DNA of 64,000 nt from Planctomycetaceae bacterium (GCA_002702655.1 PABB01000069.1:145714-209713); one strand, 5' to 3'; shown: positions 34,401-44,305, counted from the first letter of the stretch. Notes: a model not told the origin generated them from the letters alone. Translations and numbers: made by a program.

Positions 34401-37400
34401 ATGCGAAATTGCCTACAACGCGCAGCGACGCTAGCTGCACTCGTTTGCGCGGCGACGACGGTTCAGCCGGCCCGCGCTATCGATTGGGACGATGCCGGCA
34501 ACAGCGCCAGCAAGCTGTGGAGCGACAACGGCAACTGGAATCCCGACGGCTCGCCTGCGAACCAGAACGTCAACATCGGCAATCTGGCGAATGCCGCGAA
34601 CGACATGACTTTGTTCGACGGCGGCTACCAGATCACGGGGCTCACCGTCACCAATGGCGCCGACGTGGTGAACAGCACCGACAGCGGCGCGACGAACGAT
34701 TTTGAACTGATCGTCAACGGCGACACCTCGGTCAGCGGCTCCGGCAGCTCGATCATCATCTTTGGCGGCGATCCCGACGGATTGGACACCAACAACCTGA
34801 CGATCGGCAGCGGCGGGTCGGTGATTCTCAACTCGACCACGGCCCAGGGAACCGCGGTTGTGGAAGTCGATGGCGACTCGGGCACAGGGCTGTTGGACAT
34901 CGACGGCGGCACCCTGATCGGCACCGGCCGCGTCGACCTGGAGGCGACGCCCGGCGTGGCCACGACGCTGCTGACCAACAACGGCACGATCACGGCGAAC
35001 ACGGCGCCGACCTTCATCGGTCTCGCGCCGGCGGCGGGGACGCTGCGCCTCAATGCGACCAGCGCCAATGCCCGATTTGACTGGGACGGAACAGGTACGA
35101 CCGCCACCATCCTGTCGCACACCATCAACATCAATGGCAATCAAACGCTGGACGTGGACATCAGCACGGGAACCGACGGCTACGGCGGAACAATGAATCT
35201 GTACACGGGTTCCACGCTTGATATGGAGTTTGGGTGGGAACTCGACGCGGGCGTGATCAACGCCAACACGCCGGCGTTCGGGCTGATCATCATTGGGCAG
35301 GATCCCTTCCCGGGGCCGGGAGCGACGATCGCCGGCGCCGACTGGTCCATGACGGGCGGCACGGTCAACATCGACGACACGTGGGACACGCTGATTCTGC
35401 AGTCGAACGTCAACGCGACTGGCGGCACGTGGAACGTGGCCGGCAAGCTGCAGGTCGACGGCACGGCCACGTTTGGGGCGGGGACCGATCTGGCCCCCAG
35501 CGGCAACGGCGCCCAGTTGGTCGTCAACGGCAGCGCTACGATCAGCCAAACAAGCTTCAACTGGGACGGTTTTTTGACCACCGAGGTCAATGACGGTGCA
35601 TCGCTGACGATCAACAGCACCAACATCGACACCGCTGTGGATGGATACGACGGCACGCTGAACATCAACGGCGGCACGGTGACGGTGGGCAACGCGTGGG
35701 AGCTTGAGGTCGCGACGGTGAACATGGATACGAGCAACAGCGACTCGGACCTCAGCGGTTCGGCCATCACTGTGAATTCCAGCGCCGCCACGATCAACGT
35801 CACCGGCTCGGGCGCCTCGGAAGCCGACATCAACGCCGAACTGATCGTCGATGCGGCGTTGGACGTAAATATCGATCCAGGAACAACCCTCGACTTGGCC
35901 ACCAACTCGGTGAATGTCACCGGCACGACCTGGGACGGCGGCGCCGGCAGCCGGTTGCGCAACGGCGCCGCGACGATCAACGCCGCCACCACGTACAATC
36001 TGCCTGGCGGCGATATCGATCTGGACGACGGCAACGACACGCTCAATGCGCAGCTCACCATCAACGCCGATGCGATTGACACGTCCAGCCCGGCCACCGA
36101 CGGCGTCGACGGCACGCTGACGATCAACAACGCCGGCGAGCTGGCGGTGAATCTGACCGGCGACGTCCCCTGGCGCATGGACGGCACGCTCAATTACAAC
36201 GGGGATGCGATCAGCGGCGTGTTCATCAGCGGCGCCTCGCCAGTCGATTTCACGGCGACCTCCGAGCTGAACGTCAACGGCGAGGGGGCCATCAGTTCGC
36301 GAGCTTTCTTCCGGGGAGTCGTCAATATCAATGACGCCCCCGAGGACCTGGAGTTGCTCGGCGGTTCAACCGTGGCCGGGAACACCAACGAGATCGACGG
36401 CGGCACGATCAACGGGCCCGGCCAGTTGGCGATTGACTCGGGCCAGTCGCTGCGCGGCCACGGCACAATCAACGCGCCGATTCGCGGCGACGGGTCAACC
36501 AGCCAGTTGATTGCCGCCGACGGGACCCTGGACGTCAACGGCATGCTGGTGTCGATGGGCACGCTGGGCACGAGCGGCGCCGCGGCCGTGCTCGATATCA
36601 ACGCGTTCAACACCAACGCGACCAACATCGTGCGGCTCGCCGGCGGGCGGATCCAAGGCGGCCTGATCACCAACGACGGCGCCAACGGCATCAACGGCTT
36701 CGGCGAGGTCGCCTCGCGGGTCAACAACAACTCGCGCATCGACGCCGAAGGCGGCAACTTGGTGCTTTCCAACGCGACCAGTCTGTGGGATGGCACAAGC
36801 AATACGGGTTCGCTCAACGCCATCAGCGGCAATTTGGAGTTAATCGACAACGCCGCGTACCTGTTCGACGGGACGGTGAGCGTCAGCAACGGCCGCGAAG
36901 TGTTTGCCAACGGGTTCGAGTTGGAGTTTGAGCCCGCTTCGACCCTCTCGATGGCGGGCGGCGCGTACCGATCGACCAACGCCACGGATCTTGGCGGCAA
37001 CGTCGACGCCACCGCGGGCGTGTCGACGCTGCGGATCTCCGGCTCGACGGTGTTCGAGAACAACAGCCAGACGACGCTGACCGGCGACCTGCAACTCGAC
37101 AACGTGCGGACCATTGTCCAAGCCGGCGCCGGATTCGCGGGCGGCGGGCGGCTGATCAATCTGGCCGGCCGACCGCTCATTCTGGAGGACGGCGCCAACG
37201 CGGCCGTGGAGGTCGACAACCAGGGCGTGCTCGATTTGGGCGTCGCCGCCGCAGCCCAAGCGACCGTCGGCAACCTCAACGCCGGGGCCGGGGCGGAAAT
37301 GAACGTCGACATCGCGGGCACGGCCTTGTCGGCGATCGACACGCTGGCGGTGTCCAGCATCGCGAATCTCGGCGGCACGCTGAACCTGTCTCTGCTGGGC

Positions 37401-37838
37401 GGCTTCGCCCCCTCGCTGGGGCAGACGTTCACGATCCTCACCGCCCTGTCGCGCAACGGGACGTTCGCCGCAGTCAACCAACCGGCGACGATGCCGGCCG
37501 GGTTGATGTTCGACGTGTTGTACAACCCCACCAACGTGCAGTTGTCGGTCGTCAACTCGGTCGCCTACACGGCCGACTTTGACATGGACGGCGACGTCGA
37601 CGCCGACGACCTGATCCAGTGGGAGGGCGACTACGGCCTGAACGGCGACAGCGACGCCGACAGCGACGGCGACAGCGATGGCGTCGATTTCCTCGCCTGG
37701 CAGCAGCAGAACGGCAGCGGCGTGCCGCCGGCGGCGGCGGCCGTCGGGGCCGTCCCCGAGCCGGCCACGTGGGCGTTGTTGGCCATCGGCGCCTTAGCCC
37801 TGGCGGGGCTCCGCCGACGCGCGGGGGGCGTACGCTGA
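34401..37838 (+). CDS. Giant PEP-CTERM surface protein with beta-helix repeats and dockerin-like motif
   Basis: An 1145-residue exported protein. A signal peptide (A-A-T-L-A-A-L-V-C-A-A) ends near A-R-A. About 1000 residues of Gly/Asn/Thr-rich beta strands follow (for example L-N-I-N-G-G-T-V-T-V, repeated I-D-G-G-T-I/L), the look of autotransporter-type parallel beta-helices. Near the end are two dockerin-like calcium loops (D-F-D-M-D-G-D-V-D-A-D-D-L and D-S-D-G-D-S-D-G-V-D-F-L), then V-P-E-P-A-T-W, a hydrophobic helix and R-R-R. The likely role is a cell-surface or matrix adhesin; this is inference. The ATG at 34401 (M-R-N-C-L-Q) is used; a TTG 15 nt upstream is less likely. A strong terminator follows. 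Confidence 0.88.
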   Translation: MRNCLQRAATLAALVCAATTVQPARAIDWDDAGNSASKLWSDNGNWNPDGSPANQNVNIGNLANAANDMTLFDGGYQITGLTVTNGADVVNSTDSGATNDFELIVNGDTSVSGSGSSIIIFGGDPDGLDTNNLTIGSGGSVILNSTTAQGTAVVEVDGDSGTGLLDIDGGTLIGTGRVDLEATPGVATTLLTNNGTITANTAPTFIGLAPAAGTLRLNATSANARFDWDGTGTTATILSHTININGNQTLDVDISTGTDGYGGTMNLYTGSTLDMEFGWELDAGVINANTPAFGLIIIGQDPFPGPGATIAGADWSMTGGTVNIDDTWDTLILQSNVNATGGTWNVAGKLQVDGTATFGAGTDLAPSGNGAQLVVNGSATISQTSFNWDGFLTTEVNDGASLTINSTNIDTAVDGYDGTLNINGGTVTVGNAWELEVATVNMDTSNSDSDLSGSAITVNSSAATINVTGSGASEADINAELIVDAALDVNIDPGTTLDLATNSVNVTGTTWDGGAGSRLRNGAATINAATTYNLPGGDIDLDDGNDTLNAQLTINADAIDTSSPATDGVDGTLTINNAGELAVNLTGDVPWRMDGTLNYNGDAISGVFISGASPVDFTATSELNVNGEGAISSRAFFRGVVNINDAPEDLELLGGSTVAGNTNEIDGGTINGPGQLAIDSGQSLRGHGTINAPIRGDGSTSQLIAADGTLDVNGMLVSMGTLGTSGAAAVLDINAFNTNATNIVRLAGGRIQGGLITNDGANGINGFGEVASRVNNNSRIDAEGGNLVLSNATSLWDGTSNTGSLNAISGNLELIDNAAYLFDGTVSVSNGREVFANGFELEFEPASTLSMAGGAYRSTNATDLGGNVDATAGVSTLRISGSTVFENNSQTTLTGDLQLDNVRTIVQAGAGFAGGGRLINLAGRPLILEDGANAAVEVDNQGVLDLGVAAAAQATVGNLNAGAGAEMNVDIAGTALSAIDTLAVSSIANLGGTLNLSLLGGFAPSLGQTFTILTALSRNGTFAAVNQPATMPAGLMFDVLYNPTNVQLSVVNSVAYTADFDMDGDVDADDLIQWEGDYGLNGDSDADSDGDSDGVDFLAWQQQNGSGVPPAAAAVGAVPEPATWALLAIGALALAGLRRRAGGVR

Positions 37839-37856
37839 CGCAAAGTCCCGTGGGAG

Positions 37857-37902
37857 AAAGCCTTCAGTCGCCGCGGGGGCCGCGCGGCTGGGGGCTTTTT
37901 TC
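37857..37902 (+). terminator. Intrinsic terminator after the giant surface-protein gene
   Basis: A 14-bp stem (37858-37871 with 37884-37897, including G-U pairs) is followed by six T at 37896-37901. It begins about 20 bp after the stop codon. Confidence 0.8.
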
Positions 37903-38136
37903 GTGCGCTGCTCGATTTGAGCCACTCCTCGCGGTTCGTGCAGCACGGCGCACCCGAATGGGACGGACACGAGACGTTTTCCCCGCCGAATCGGCCAATT
38001 AGAATGAAACGACGGCGTTCGCAGCGGGACCGGTCTGCGCGGAGTTGGCATCGGCCGATCATGCGCGGTGTTTCTCGGCTCGGTTCCGCCGTTTGACGCG
38101 CCGTCACCTCCGCATCTTCATCTGTGAGTTGTCCCC

Positions 38137-40179
38137 ATGTTGCTGTCCCCTGCCGTCGCAATGCGTAAGTTTCTCTGGTGTCTCGCGTCATGGGCGGCGA
38201 TTGGCGGCTTGGCGATGTCTGCGCGCGCCGCGGTGGTGACGGTGGGCGACGTCCCCAATGCGCCGCCGGCTGGCGGCGGAGCCGTGTCGGGGACGTTTAC
38301 CGTCGGCGAAGACAACTATGGGAGTGTCTCCGTGACTGGCGGCGATGCGATCTCCAGCACGGGTCGTGCGATCCTCGGGGAGAACGACGCGGCATTTGGC
38401 GTGATCACGCTCGCCGGATTCGGTTCCGATTGGACAATCAACACCTCCTCGTCCGACTTGCACATCGGCGAAGGCGGTCGCGGCACGCTCGACGTCACGG
38501 CCGCGGCCGTCGTGACCGTGCCGGATAACACGATTCTGGGCGTCGACTCCACCGGCCACGGCACATTGAACATTGCCGGGCAGGGCAGTCTGCTACTGAC
38601 GGGCGACGACATGTTCGTCGGCAGCGCGGGCATTGGGGCCGTCACAGTCGCCAACGGGGGAACTGCCATTTCCGACACGCTCATCATTGGCGATTTGGCG
38701 AGCGGGCAGGGGATTGTGACCGTCTCCGACGTGCTGACCCAATGGACTGTGGACAACGTGACGGTGGGCGATGCCGGCGCCGGACGGCTGGAGATCGACA
38801 GCGCGGCGCGGATGTTCAGTTCCGGGCTCGCGGTGGGAGTGACGGCGGGGTCGACGGGCATGGTCGAGGTGAGCGGCGTCGGCAGTTTGCTGAACGTGGG
38901 CGCCGTGCAGATTGGCACGAGCGGCGCGGCCACATTGTCAGTGAGCGATGGGGCGCGCATTGTGACCACTGGCGCGGTCAGCGTAGCGACGAACGCGGCC
39001 GGCATGGGGACCATCGTGGTCAGCGGCGCCGGGTCGCGGTTGAACGTCACGGGTGCGTTGAACACGTCCGCGGGCGAAGGCTGGATCACGGTGGCCGACG
39101 CGGGGGTCATTGTGACCACCGCGGCGTCGACCATTTCGCCGACCGGTCGCGTGACGCTGGACGGAGGTCGTTGGGAAACGTCCGCTGCGACCAATGCCGC
39201 TCTGTCCGTGGGAGGGCTCTTGCAGGGCGCCGGCGTGGTGGACGTGCAGGGCATCACGCTCACAGCGACGACGGCGACGCGCGGGCGCCTGGCGGCCGCC
39301 GCGGGCCAACAGTTGCTCGCGACCGGGCGCGTCACCAACAACGGCGGGCTGATTGACCTCGACGGCGGCACGCTGGAAACCGGTTCCCTGCTGGACAACA
39401 CCGGACAGATCGCCGCCCGTAACGGCGCCGTGCTGCGGATCGGAGCGACCGGTTTGGAGAACAACTCGACGGCGCAATTGGCTGTCACCTCCGGCACGGT
39501 CGACGTGTTTGGCGACGTTTCCAATAACGCGGGCGCGGAGATTGTCGTGGCAGGCGGCGGAGTGGGCGTGTTTCACGACGCGGTGGACAACGCCGGCACG
39601 ATCTTCGTCTCTTCCAGTAGCGAGATTGTCCTGTTGGACGATCTGAGTTTCGCGTCCACTTCGACGCTCGCCCTGCAACTGGGCGCCAATCAGGCGTTCG
39701 GGCTGGTCAGCGTCGGCGGGACGGCGGCGCTGTCGGGCGCTTTGGAGGTCTCGCTCGCCGGCAATTTCAGTGCACAGCTTGGCGAAACGATCGAAGTGCT
39801 GCGCGCGGGCGATGGAATCACTGGCGCGTTTACCAGCACGGCGCTGCCCAGTCTCGGCGGCGGCTTGTCGCTCGACGTTCAGTACACCGGGGATTCGGTG
39901 ATGTTGGCCGTCGTCCAAGGGCTGCCCGGCGATTTCGACGGCGACGGCACCGTCAACGGCAATGATTTGTCCGTGTGGCAAAGCGCGTACGGCACGAGCG
40001 GGCTGGGCGACGCCGATGGCGACGACGACTCCGACGGCAGCGACTTCTTGCTGTGGCAGCGGCAGTTCGGCAGCGCGGCATCGACCCGAGCCGCCGCGGC
40101 CCCCGTTCCCGAGCCCAGTTCCGTGGTGCAACTGCTCGTTTTGCTGGCGGCCGCGGCGATCGCGCGGCGGCGAATTTGA
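38137..40179 (+). CDS. PEP-CTERM surface protein with T5SS-type repeats and dockerin-like motif
   Basis: A 680-residue exported protein. A leader (L-A-S-W-A-A-I-G-G-L-A-M-S-A-R-A) is followed by tandem ~45-residue units of the T5SS/PEP-CTERM-associated repeat type: I-G-E-G-G-R-G-T-L-D-V, V-D-S-T-G-H-G-T-L-N-I, V-G-S-A-G-I-G-A-V-T-V, I-G-D-L-A-S-G-Q-G-I-V-T-V and so on. The C-terminal part carries D-F-D-G-D-G-T-V-N-G-N-D-L and D-D-D-S-D-G-S-D-F-L-L-W calcium-type loops, then V-P-E-P-S-S-V and a short hydrophobic/arginine tail. A start at the internal ATG 38161 (M-R-K-F-L) is also plausible. It is parallel to the giant protein upstream and probably serves at the cell surface. Confidence 0.85.
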   Translation: MLLSPAVAMRKFLWCLASWAAIGGLAMSARAAVVTVGDVPNAPPAGGGAVSGTFTVGEDNYGSVSVTGGDAISSTGRAILGENDAAFGVITLAGFGSDWTINTSSSDLHIGEGGRGTLDVTAAAVVTVPDNTILGVDSTGHGTLNIAGQGSLLLTGDDMFVGSAGIGAVTVANGGTAISDTLIIGDLASGQGIVTVSDVLTQWTVDNVTVGDAGAGRLEIDSAARMFSSGLAVGVTAGSTGMVEVSGVGSLLNVGAVQIGTSGAATLSVSDGARIVTTGAVSVATNAAGMGTIVVSGAGSRLNVTGALNTSAGEGWITVADAGVIVTTAASTISPTGRVTLDGGRWETSAATNAALSVGGLLQGAGVVDVQGITLTATTATRGRLAAAAGQQLLATGRVTNNGGLIDLDGGTLETGSLLDNTGQIAARNGAVLRIGATGLENNSTAQLAVTSGTVDVFGDVSNNAGAEIVVAGGGVGVFHDAVDNAGTIFVSSSSEIVLLDDLSFASTSTLALQLGANQAFGLVSVGGTAALSGALEVSLAGNFSAQLGETIEVLRAGDGITGAFTSTALPSLGGGLSLDVQYTGDSVMLAVVQGLPGDFDGDGTVNGNDLSVWQSAYGTSGLGDADGDDDSDGSDFLLWQRQFGSAASTRAAAAPVPEPSSVVQLLVLLAAAAIARRRI

Positions 40180-40269
40180 GGTCCTCCGCGGATCATGTCA
40201 GAATGACCGCAGGCCCCCACCGCGCCGCGCGGGCGGGCGTCATCCTCTTCGCTGCGCAGAGGCCCCACC

Positions 40270-40947
40270 ATGCGAGTTGCCGCTGGAGTCCTAGCTGCCG
40301 CAACAATAGCCGTCGTCGCGTTGCCCTCGGCCCGCGCCGTGACGCCTGAGATCGGCTGGCGAGCCGATCTGTCAACGCTGTTTCATGGCGTGGCGGGGAC
40401 TGTCACGGTGGTGGATGACGACACCGTGCGCGTCGACGACTTTGTCTACGACGGCCAGGGCATCAGCGTGTTCTTCTACCTCGGCGCCGAGGAGTCGAAT
40501 GCCGCGTTTCGCAACGGGTTGTCGATCGGGCCGCAGTTGGTGGGCCCGGCGTTCGACGGTACGCAGCCGCCGCTGCTGATCGACCTGCCCGGCGGCGAGA
40601 CAATCGACGGCTACCACGCGATTTCGGTCTGGTGCGTCGCCGTGGGCGTGAGCTTCGGCGAGGGCACGTTTTTATCGCCGGCCGACTTCAGCGGCGACGG
40701 CCTGGTCAATGCCGCGGATCTGCAGATTTGGAGCGACGGCTACGGCGTCAGCGCTGGCGGCGACGCCAATCTCGACGGCGTGACCGATGGCACGGATTTC
40801 CTCGCCTGGCAGCAGCAGGCCGGCGTGACCGCCGTCGCGGCTGGCGCCGTCCCTGAACCTGCGTCGTGCTTTCTCTGTGCGGCGGGCATCGTCGCAGGGG
40901 CGATCGCGCTGGCGCGCCGGCGTCGAATGGCGGCGTGTTGTGGCTAG
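40270..40947 (+). CDS. PEP-CTERM protein with DM13-like domain and dockerin-like motif
   Basis: A 225-residue exported protein. After a leader (A-A-A-T-I-A-V-V-A-L-P-S-A-R-A) the domain F-H-G-V-A-G-T-V-T-V-V-D-D-D-T-V-R-V-D-D-F, then I-S-V-F-F-Y-L-G and I-S-V-W-C, matches the DM13 fold, a heme/electron-transfer-type domain linked to DOMON proteins in animals, with the conserved Cys present (W-C-V-A-V-G-V-S-F-G). Then D-F-S-G-D-G-L-V-N-A-A-D-L and D-G-V-T-D-G-T-D-F-L-A-W, V-P-E-P-A-S-C, a hydrophobic stretch and R-R-R-R. It lies 90 bp after the previous PEP-CTERM gene and may share its transcript. Confidence 0.82.
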   Translation: MRVAAGVLAAATIAVVALPSARAVTPEIGWRADLSTLFHGVAGTVTVVDDDTVRVDDFVYDGQGISVFFYLGAEESNAAFRNGLSIGPQLVGPAFDGTQPPLLIDLPGGETIDGYHAISVWCVAVGVSFGEGTFLSPADFSGDGLVNAADLQIWSDGYGVSAGGDANLDGVTDGTDFLAWQQQAGVTAVAAGAVPEPASCFLCAAGIVAGAIALARRRRMAACCG

Positions 40948-41091
40948 CACCGCTAGCGACCCCAAACCGCAACAAGTCGCCGACCGAAGGAAATTTGCGC
41001 CGGCAAGCTGTCGATAACACCAGGGTGTGTTTCGGCGTCGCAGCGGTTGATGCGGCGCCAGCGTCCCGGTCGGCTATCCAGCGAGCTTCCG

Positions 41092-41745
41092 ATGTTTTGC
41101 ACCAACTGCGGCGCCCGTGGCGAGGGAAATTTCTGCGCGGCCTGCGGCGCCAAGCACGTTCGCCTTGCGGACGCATCGCCTGCCGCCGGCGAGCATGAGG
41201 AAGTCGCAAACGCCGGCTGCGATTGGCGGACCTGGACGCAGTACGATCGACTGATTGCCCACCCAGAGGTCCGCCAGCGGCTGCAGGCGGCCGCTTCGCA
41301 GTCGTCTCAGCGCCTCACCGGCGAGCAGTTCATGGCAATGTGCGACGGCGTGCTGACCGGCGTCACGGGCGGCGTACCGATGAGCGTCATCGCCAAGATC
41401 GCCCTGCCGCTCAACAAGAAGTTGGGGATGAAGACCAACCGCCAGTGCTCCTTGCAGAGCGCATTGCCCGTAGGAGCGGCGGTGGTCGAAGTGCTGTGTT
41501 GGTTGGCGCGCACCGGCAGAGCGTTGCGCGGTGCGGAGCAAATGCCCGAGGGCTGCCGGCTGGACGCGACGTTGCCGTTTGATCTGCGCGCTTTCGAGGG
41601 CGACCTGCGCATCGCTGTGACGGCAACCCCCAGCGGGTCGAGCATTGCCGCGGAGGTGGAAATCCCCGGACAATGGTACGACTGGGGAAAGTCCGCCAAG
41701 ACGCTCGCCGAGCTGACGGGCCTGCTGAGCCAAGCAGCCGCCTGA
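41092..41745 (+). CDS. Double zinc-ribbon protein of unknown function
   Basis: A 217-residue protein. The N-terminus is a zinc ribbon (M-F-C-T-N-C-G....F-C-A-A-C-G-A-K). The remaining ~180 residues are alpha/beta with R-L-I-A-H-P-E-V-R-Q-R-L and a C-terminal domain of strands (L-R-I-A-V-T-A-T-P). I do not recognise the second domain. The ATG at 41092 begins exactly at the ribbon; a 15-codon upstream extension is arginine-rich and unlikely. It is cytosolic by sequence. It stands 347 bp before a NagD-like gene. Confidence 0.7.
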   Translation: MFCTNCGARGEGNFCAACGAKHVRLADASPAAGEHEEVANAGCDWRTWTQYDRLIAHPEVRQRLQAAASQSSQRLTGEQFMAMCDGVLTGVTGGVPMSVIAKIALPLNKKLGMKTNRQCSLQSALPVGAAVVEVLCWLARTGRALRGAEQMPEGCRLDATLPFDLRAFEGDLRIAVTATPSGSSIAAEVEIPGQWYDWGKSAKTLAELTGLLSQAAA

Positions 41746-42129
41746 CATTCGGCGTGCCTACTTTCTACGCACGCTTGCGCGAATTCGGGCGAAGCCTGCG
41801 GGTTCCTGGCCGCCTCTTGCCGGCGTTGCTAGCAGACTGGCAGTCAGGAAAAACGCACGAATTCTCCGTGGTTTGCGGGCGAGACGACCGCGCAAGCGAA
41901 GATTGGCACACTGATTGCCTCCCTCTCGTTGCAAACACCCGCATCCGTATGGCGGGCCCGAGCGGCAAGGATTGCCGCCCCACCACCGGATGAGTTTTTT
42001 CCCATGCGTTTTTGTCGATGCCTGCCCCGCCGGCAGCGTTGACCTTCCCGCCGACATCGAACGCCGCACTGAGGATTCGCGCGGCCCCGCCTGAATCGAT
42101 GTCCTCCCTCCCCCCGAGACAGTTGCGCT
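41746..42129. other. Gene-free stretch before the NagD-like gene
   Basis: No gene seen in 384 bases. A promoter for the NagD-like gene must lie here, but I found no convincing hexamer pair. Confidence 0.45.
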
Positions 42130-42990
42130 ATGGCTATTGGAACTCGAAAAGGTTTTTTGATCGACATGGACGGGGTGATTTATCGCGGCAGCGAATTGAT
42201 CCCCGGCGCCGACCGCTTCATCGACAGCTTGCTGCGATGTCGCATTCCGTTTTTGTTTCTCACCAACAACAGCCAGCGGACCCGTCGCGACGTGGCGATG
42301 AAGCTGGTCCGCATGGGCGTGGACGTCGAGCCGCAGCATATCTTCACCTGTGCGATGGCCACCGCGCGGTTTTTGGCCAGCCAGAAGCCGCACGGCACGG
42401 CGTTTGTCATTGGCGAAGGCGGCTTGCTGAACGCGTTGCATGAGAACGGCTACGCGATCGTCGATAAGTCGCCCGACTACGTCGTGGTCGGCGAAGGACG
42501 CACGCTGTCGTTCGAAATGGTCGAACAGGCCGTGCAGTTGGTGTGCGACGGCGCGAAGCTGATCGCCACCAATCTGGATCCCAACTGCCCCACGCCCGCG
42601 GGCACCCGACCCGGGTGCGGCGCCATTGTGAAGTTGATTGAGGAAGCCACCGGAATCCGCGCATTCAGCGTCGGCAAGCCGAGCCCCGTGATGATGCGGC
42701 AAGCCCGCAAGGAACTCGGCATGGCCACCAGCGAAACGATCATGGTGGGCGACACCATGGAGACCGACATCGTCGGCGGCGTGCAGTTGGGCTATCGCAC
42801 GATCCTGGTGCTTTCGGGCGGCACGGCGCGCGAGGACCTGCGCAACTACGCCTACCAGCCGGACATGGTGATCGATTCGGTCGCCGATCTGGACGAAGAC
42901 GGCGGGCTGCTGCACGAGATTCTGCCCACCATGAACCGTGCCGACGATACGCCGCACGACCTGCGAGAATGGGCCAAAGCGCACGCGTGA
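42130..42990 (+). CDS. HAD-superfamily phosphatase, NagD-like
   Basis: A 286-residue HAD hydrolase of the class IIA (NagD/p-nitrophenyl phosphatase) type. Motif I F-L-I-D-M-D-G-V-I-Y near residue 9 has the two catalytic Asp; motif II F-L-T-N-N-S-Q; the class IIA cap lies in the middle (T-N-L-D-P-N-C-P); the motif III Lys is in V-G-K-P-S-P; motif IV is V-G-D-T-M-E-T-D-I. It removes phosphate from small sugar or nucleotide phosphates in the cytoplasm; the substrate is not fixed by sequence. ATG 42130 fits the usual N-terminus. A clear terminator follows at 43053-43086. Confidence 0.9.
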   Translation: MAIGTRKGFLIDMDGVIYRGSELIPGADRFIDSLLRCRIPFLFLTNNSQRTRRDVAMKLVRMGVDVEPQHIFTCAMATARFLASQKPHGTAFVIGEGGLLNALHENGYAIVDKSPDYVVVGEGRTLSFEMVEQAVQLVCDGAKLIATNLDPNCPTPAGTRPGCGAIVKLIEEATGIRAFSVGKPSPVMMRQARKELGMATSETIMVGDTMETDIVGGVQLGYRTILVLSGGTAREDLRNYAYQPDMVIDSVADLDEDGGLLHEILPTMNRADDTPHDLREWAKAHA

Positions 42991-43052
42991 GCGGGGCAGC
43001 CGGCGAAGCCGCACGCGGCGGCGCCGGGCTCACGCACCAGCGTTTCGCCAAG

Positions 43053-43086
43053 ATGGGTTGCCAATGGACGGGCAGCCCATTTTTTA
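43053..43086 (+). terminator. Intrinsic terminator after the NagD-like gene
   Basis: ATGGGTTGCC (43053-43062) pairs with GGCAGCCCAT (43071-43080), one G-U pair, loop 8 nt, followed by five T at 43081-43085. Confidence 0.82.
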
Positions 43087-43173
43087 TGCGCTCTGTCCGT
43101 GCTGACCGTGACTCGGCAGCGTACGGGACGGTTCTATTTTCGATCGTATCTCACAGGCTGCGTCGCCGCGGCG

Positions 43174-44142
43174 TCACTCCTCGCGATGTTCGGCGTCCTT
43201 CGCAATGGCCACGACCGAATTGGCGACAAGCTGATAACTCTCGCGCGTGTAGCCGCCGCTGAGCACCATGACCGTGGGAATCCCTCGGCGGCGTAATTCG
43301 CGGATCACGATCAAATCCCGCTCGCGAATTGCGTCAGCGGAGAGATTCAGACCGCCCAGAGGATCGCTGGCAAACACGTCCGTGCCGGCATTGTAAAAGG
43401 CAATGCCTATCGACGTATTGCTCACGGAGTCCAGAAAGCCCGGCAGGCGAGTTCGCAACTCGCGTAGGTACTCGGCGTCGGTACAGGCCGCGGTGACCGG
43501 AATCGGGCAATCGACGCGATTGCGCGCATTGACGTCGTAGGCCGGGTAGATGCGCGAGTTGAAGACGTCGAAGATAAACACGCGGTCGTCGTTCATGAAA
43601 CAATGGCAGACGCCGTTGCCCTGGTGAACGTCTGTGTCGACGTAGACAACGCGATCGCTTTCGGCGATCCGGCGTTGCTCGCGGAGGGCAGCGACGGCGA
43701 TGGCCACGTCGGCGTAAATCGAAAAGCCCTCGCCGTAGTCGGGTTTCGCGTGGTGGTAGCCGCCGCTGAGATTCACGGCCAATCCGCAGTCGATGGCCGC
43801 ATCAGCCGCCACGATGGTGCCCCGCGTCGCCCATCGCATCGGTCGCAGCACATGCCAGTCGATCATCCACCCCGGCATGCGGCGAAGCTGCGGCACTTCC
43901 AGGGCGCCGGCCACGACCTGGGGATCGCGCAGGCGTGCCAGATACTCCGCAGTGTGGACGAGCAGCAACTCGTCGCGACTTGCGGGCCGGTCGGGTTTCA
44001 TCCGCATCTGTCGCGCTCGAGCGCCAAGCTTGCGGCGGATTCGTTTCCACGCCCGACCGTACTTCCGCGAGTCGAACGGGTGCAGCCGCTCCAGCCCGTA
44101 GAATCCGATGTTGTAGCTGCGCGAGTAGACGACGCAGAGCAT
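43174..44142 (-). CDS. Histone-deacetylase-family hydrolase
   Basis: A 322-residue arginase/deacetylase-fold enzyme, cytosolic. The active site is readable: N-L-S-G-G-Y-H-H-A (tandem His), F-S-I-Y-A-D-V-A, the metal site Y-V-D-T-D-V-H-Q-G-N-G (Asp, His) and N-A-G-T-D-V-F near the end with the third ligand Asp. Bacterial members deacetylate acetoin-pathway or polyamine substrates, or protein lysines. I chose the ATG at 44140-44142, which has GGTGAGG at good spacing; a GTG 12 nt upstream overlaps that ribosome binding site. It converges on the NagD-like gene and shares no operon. Confidence 0.88.
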   Translation of the reverse strand: MLCVVYSRSYNIGFYGLERLHPFDSRKYGRAWKRIRRKLGARARQMRMKPDRPASRDELLLVHTAEYLARLRDPQVVAGALEVPQLRRMPGWMIDWHVLRPMRWATRGTIVAADAAIDCGLAVNLSGGYHHAKPDYGEGFSIYADVAIAVAALREQRRIAESDRVVYVDTDVHQGNGVCHCFMNDDRVFIFDVFNSRIYPAYDVNARNRVDCPIPVTAACTDAEYLRELRTRLPGFLDSVSNTSIGIAFYNAGTDVFASDPLGGLNLSADAIRERDLIVIRELRRRGIPTVMVLSGGYTRESYQLVANSVVAIAKDAEHREE

Positions 44143-44305
44143 CGCGATCCTCACCTATAGTTTCTTCTACGGGGTTGGCGGCGCCCACAGGTATTTTGGC
44201 TGGCGAACAGACGTTGTTGCTCGTGCCCATGTTTCAGTCTATCGCGCGTCGGCGGGTTCGCACGTTCGAATGTCTTCGGCTTGAACACGGGGAAAATTAT
44301 CAAGC

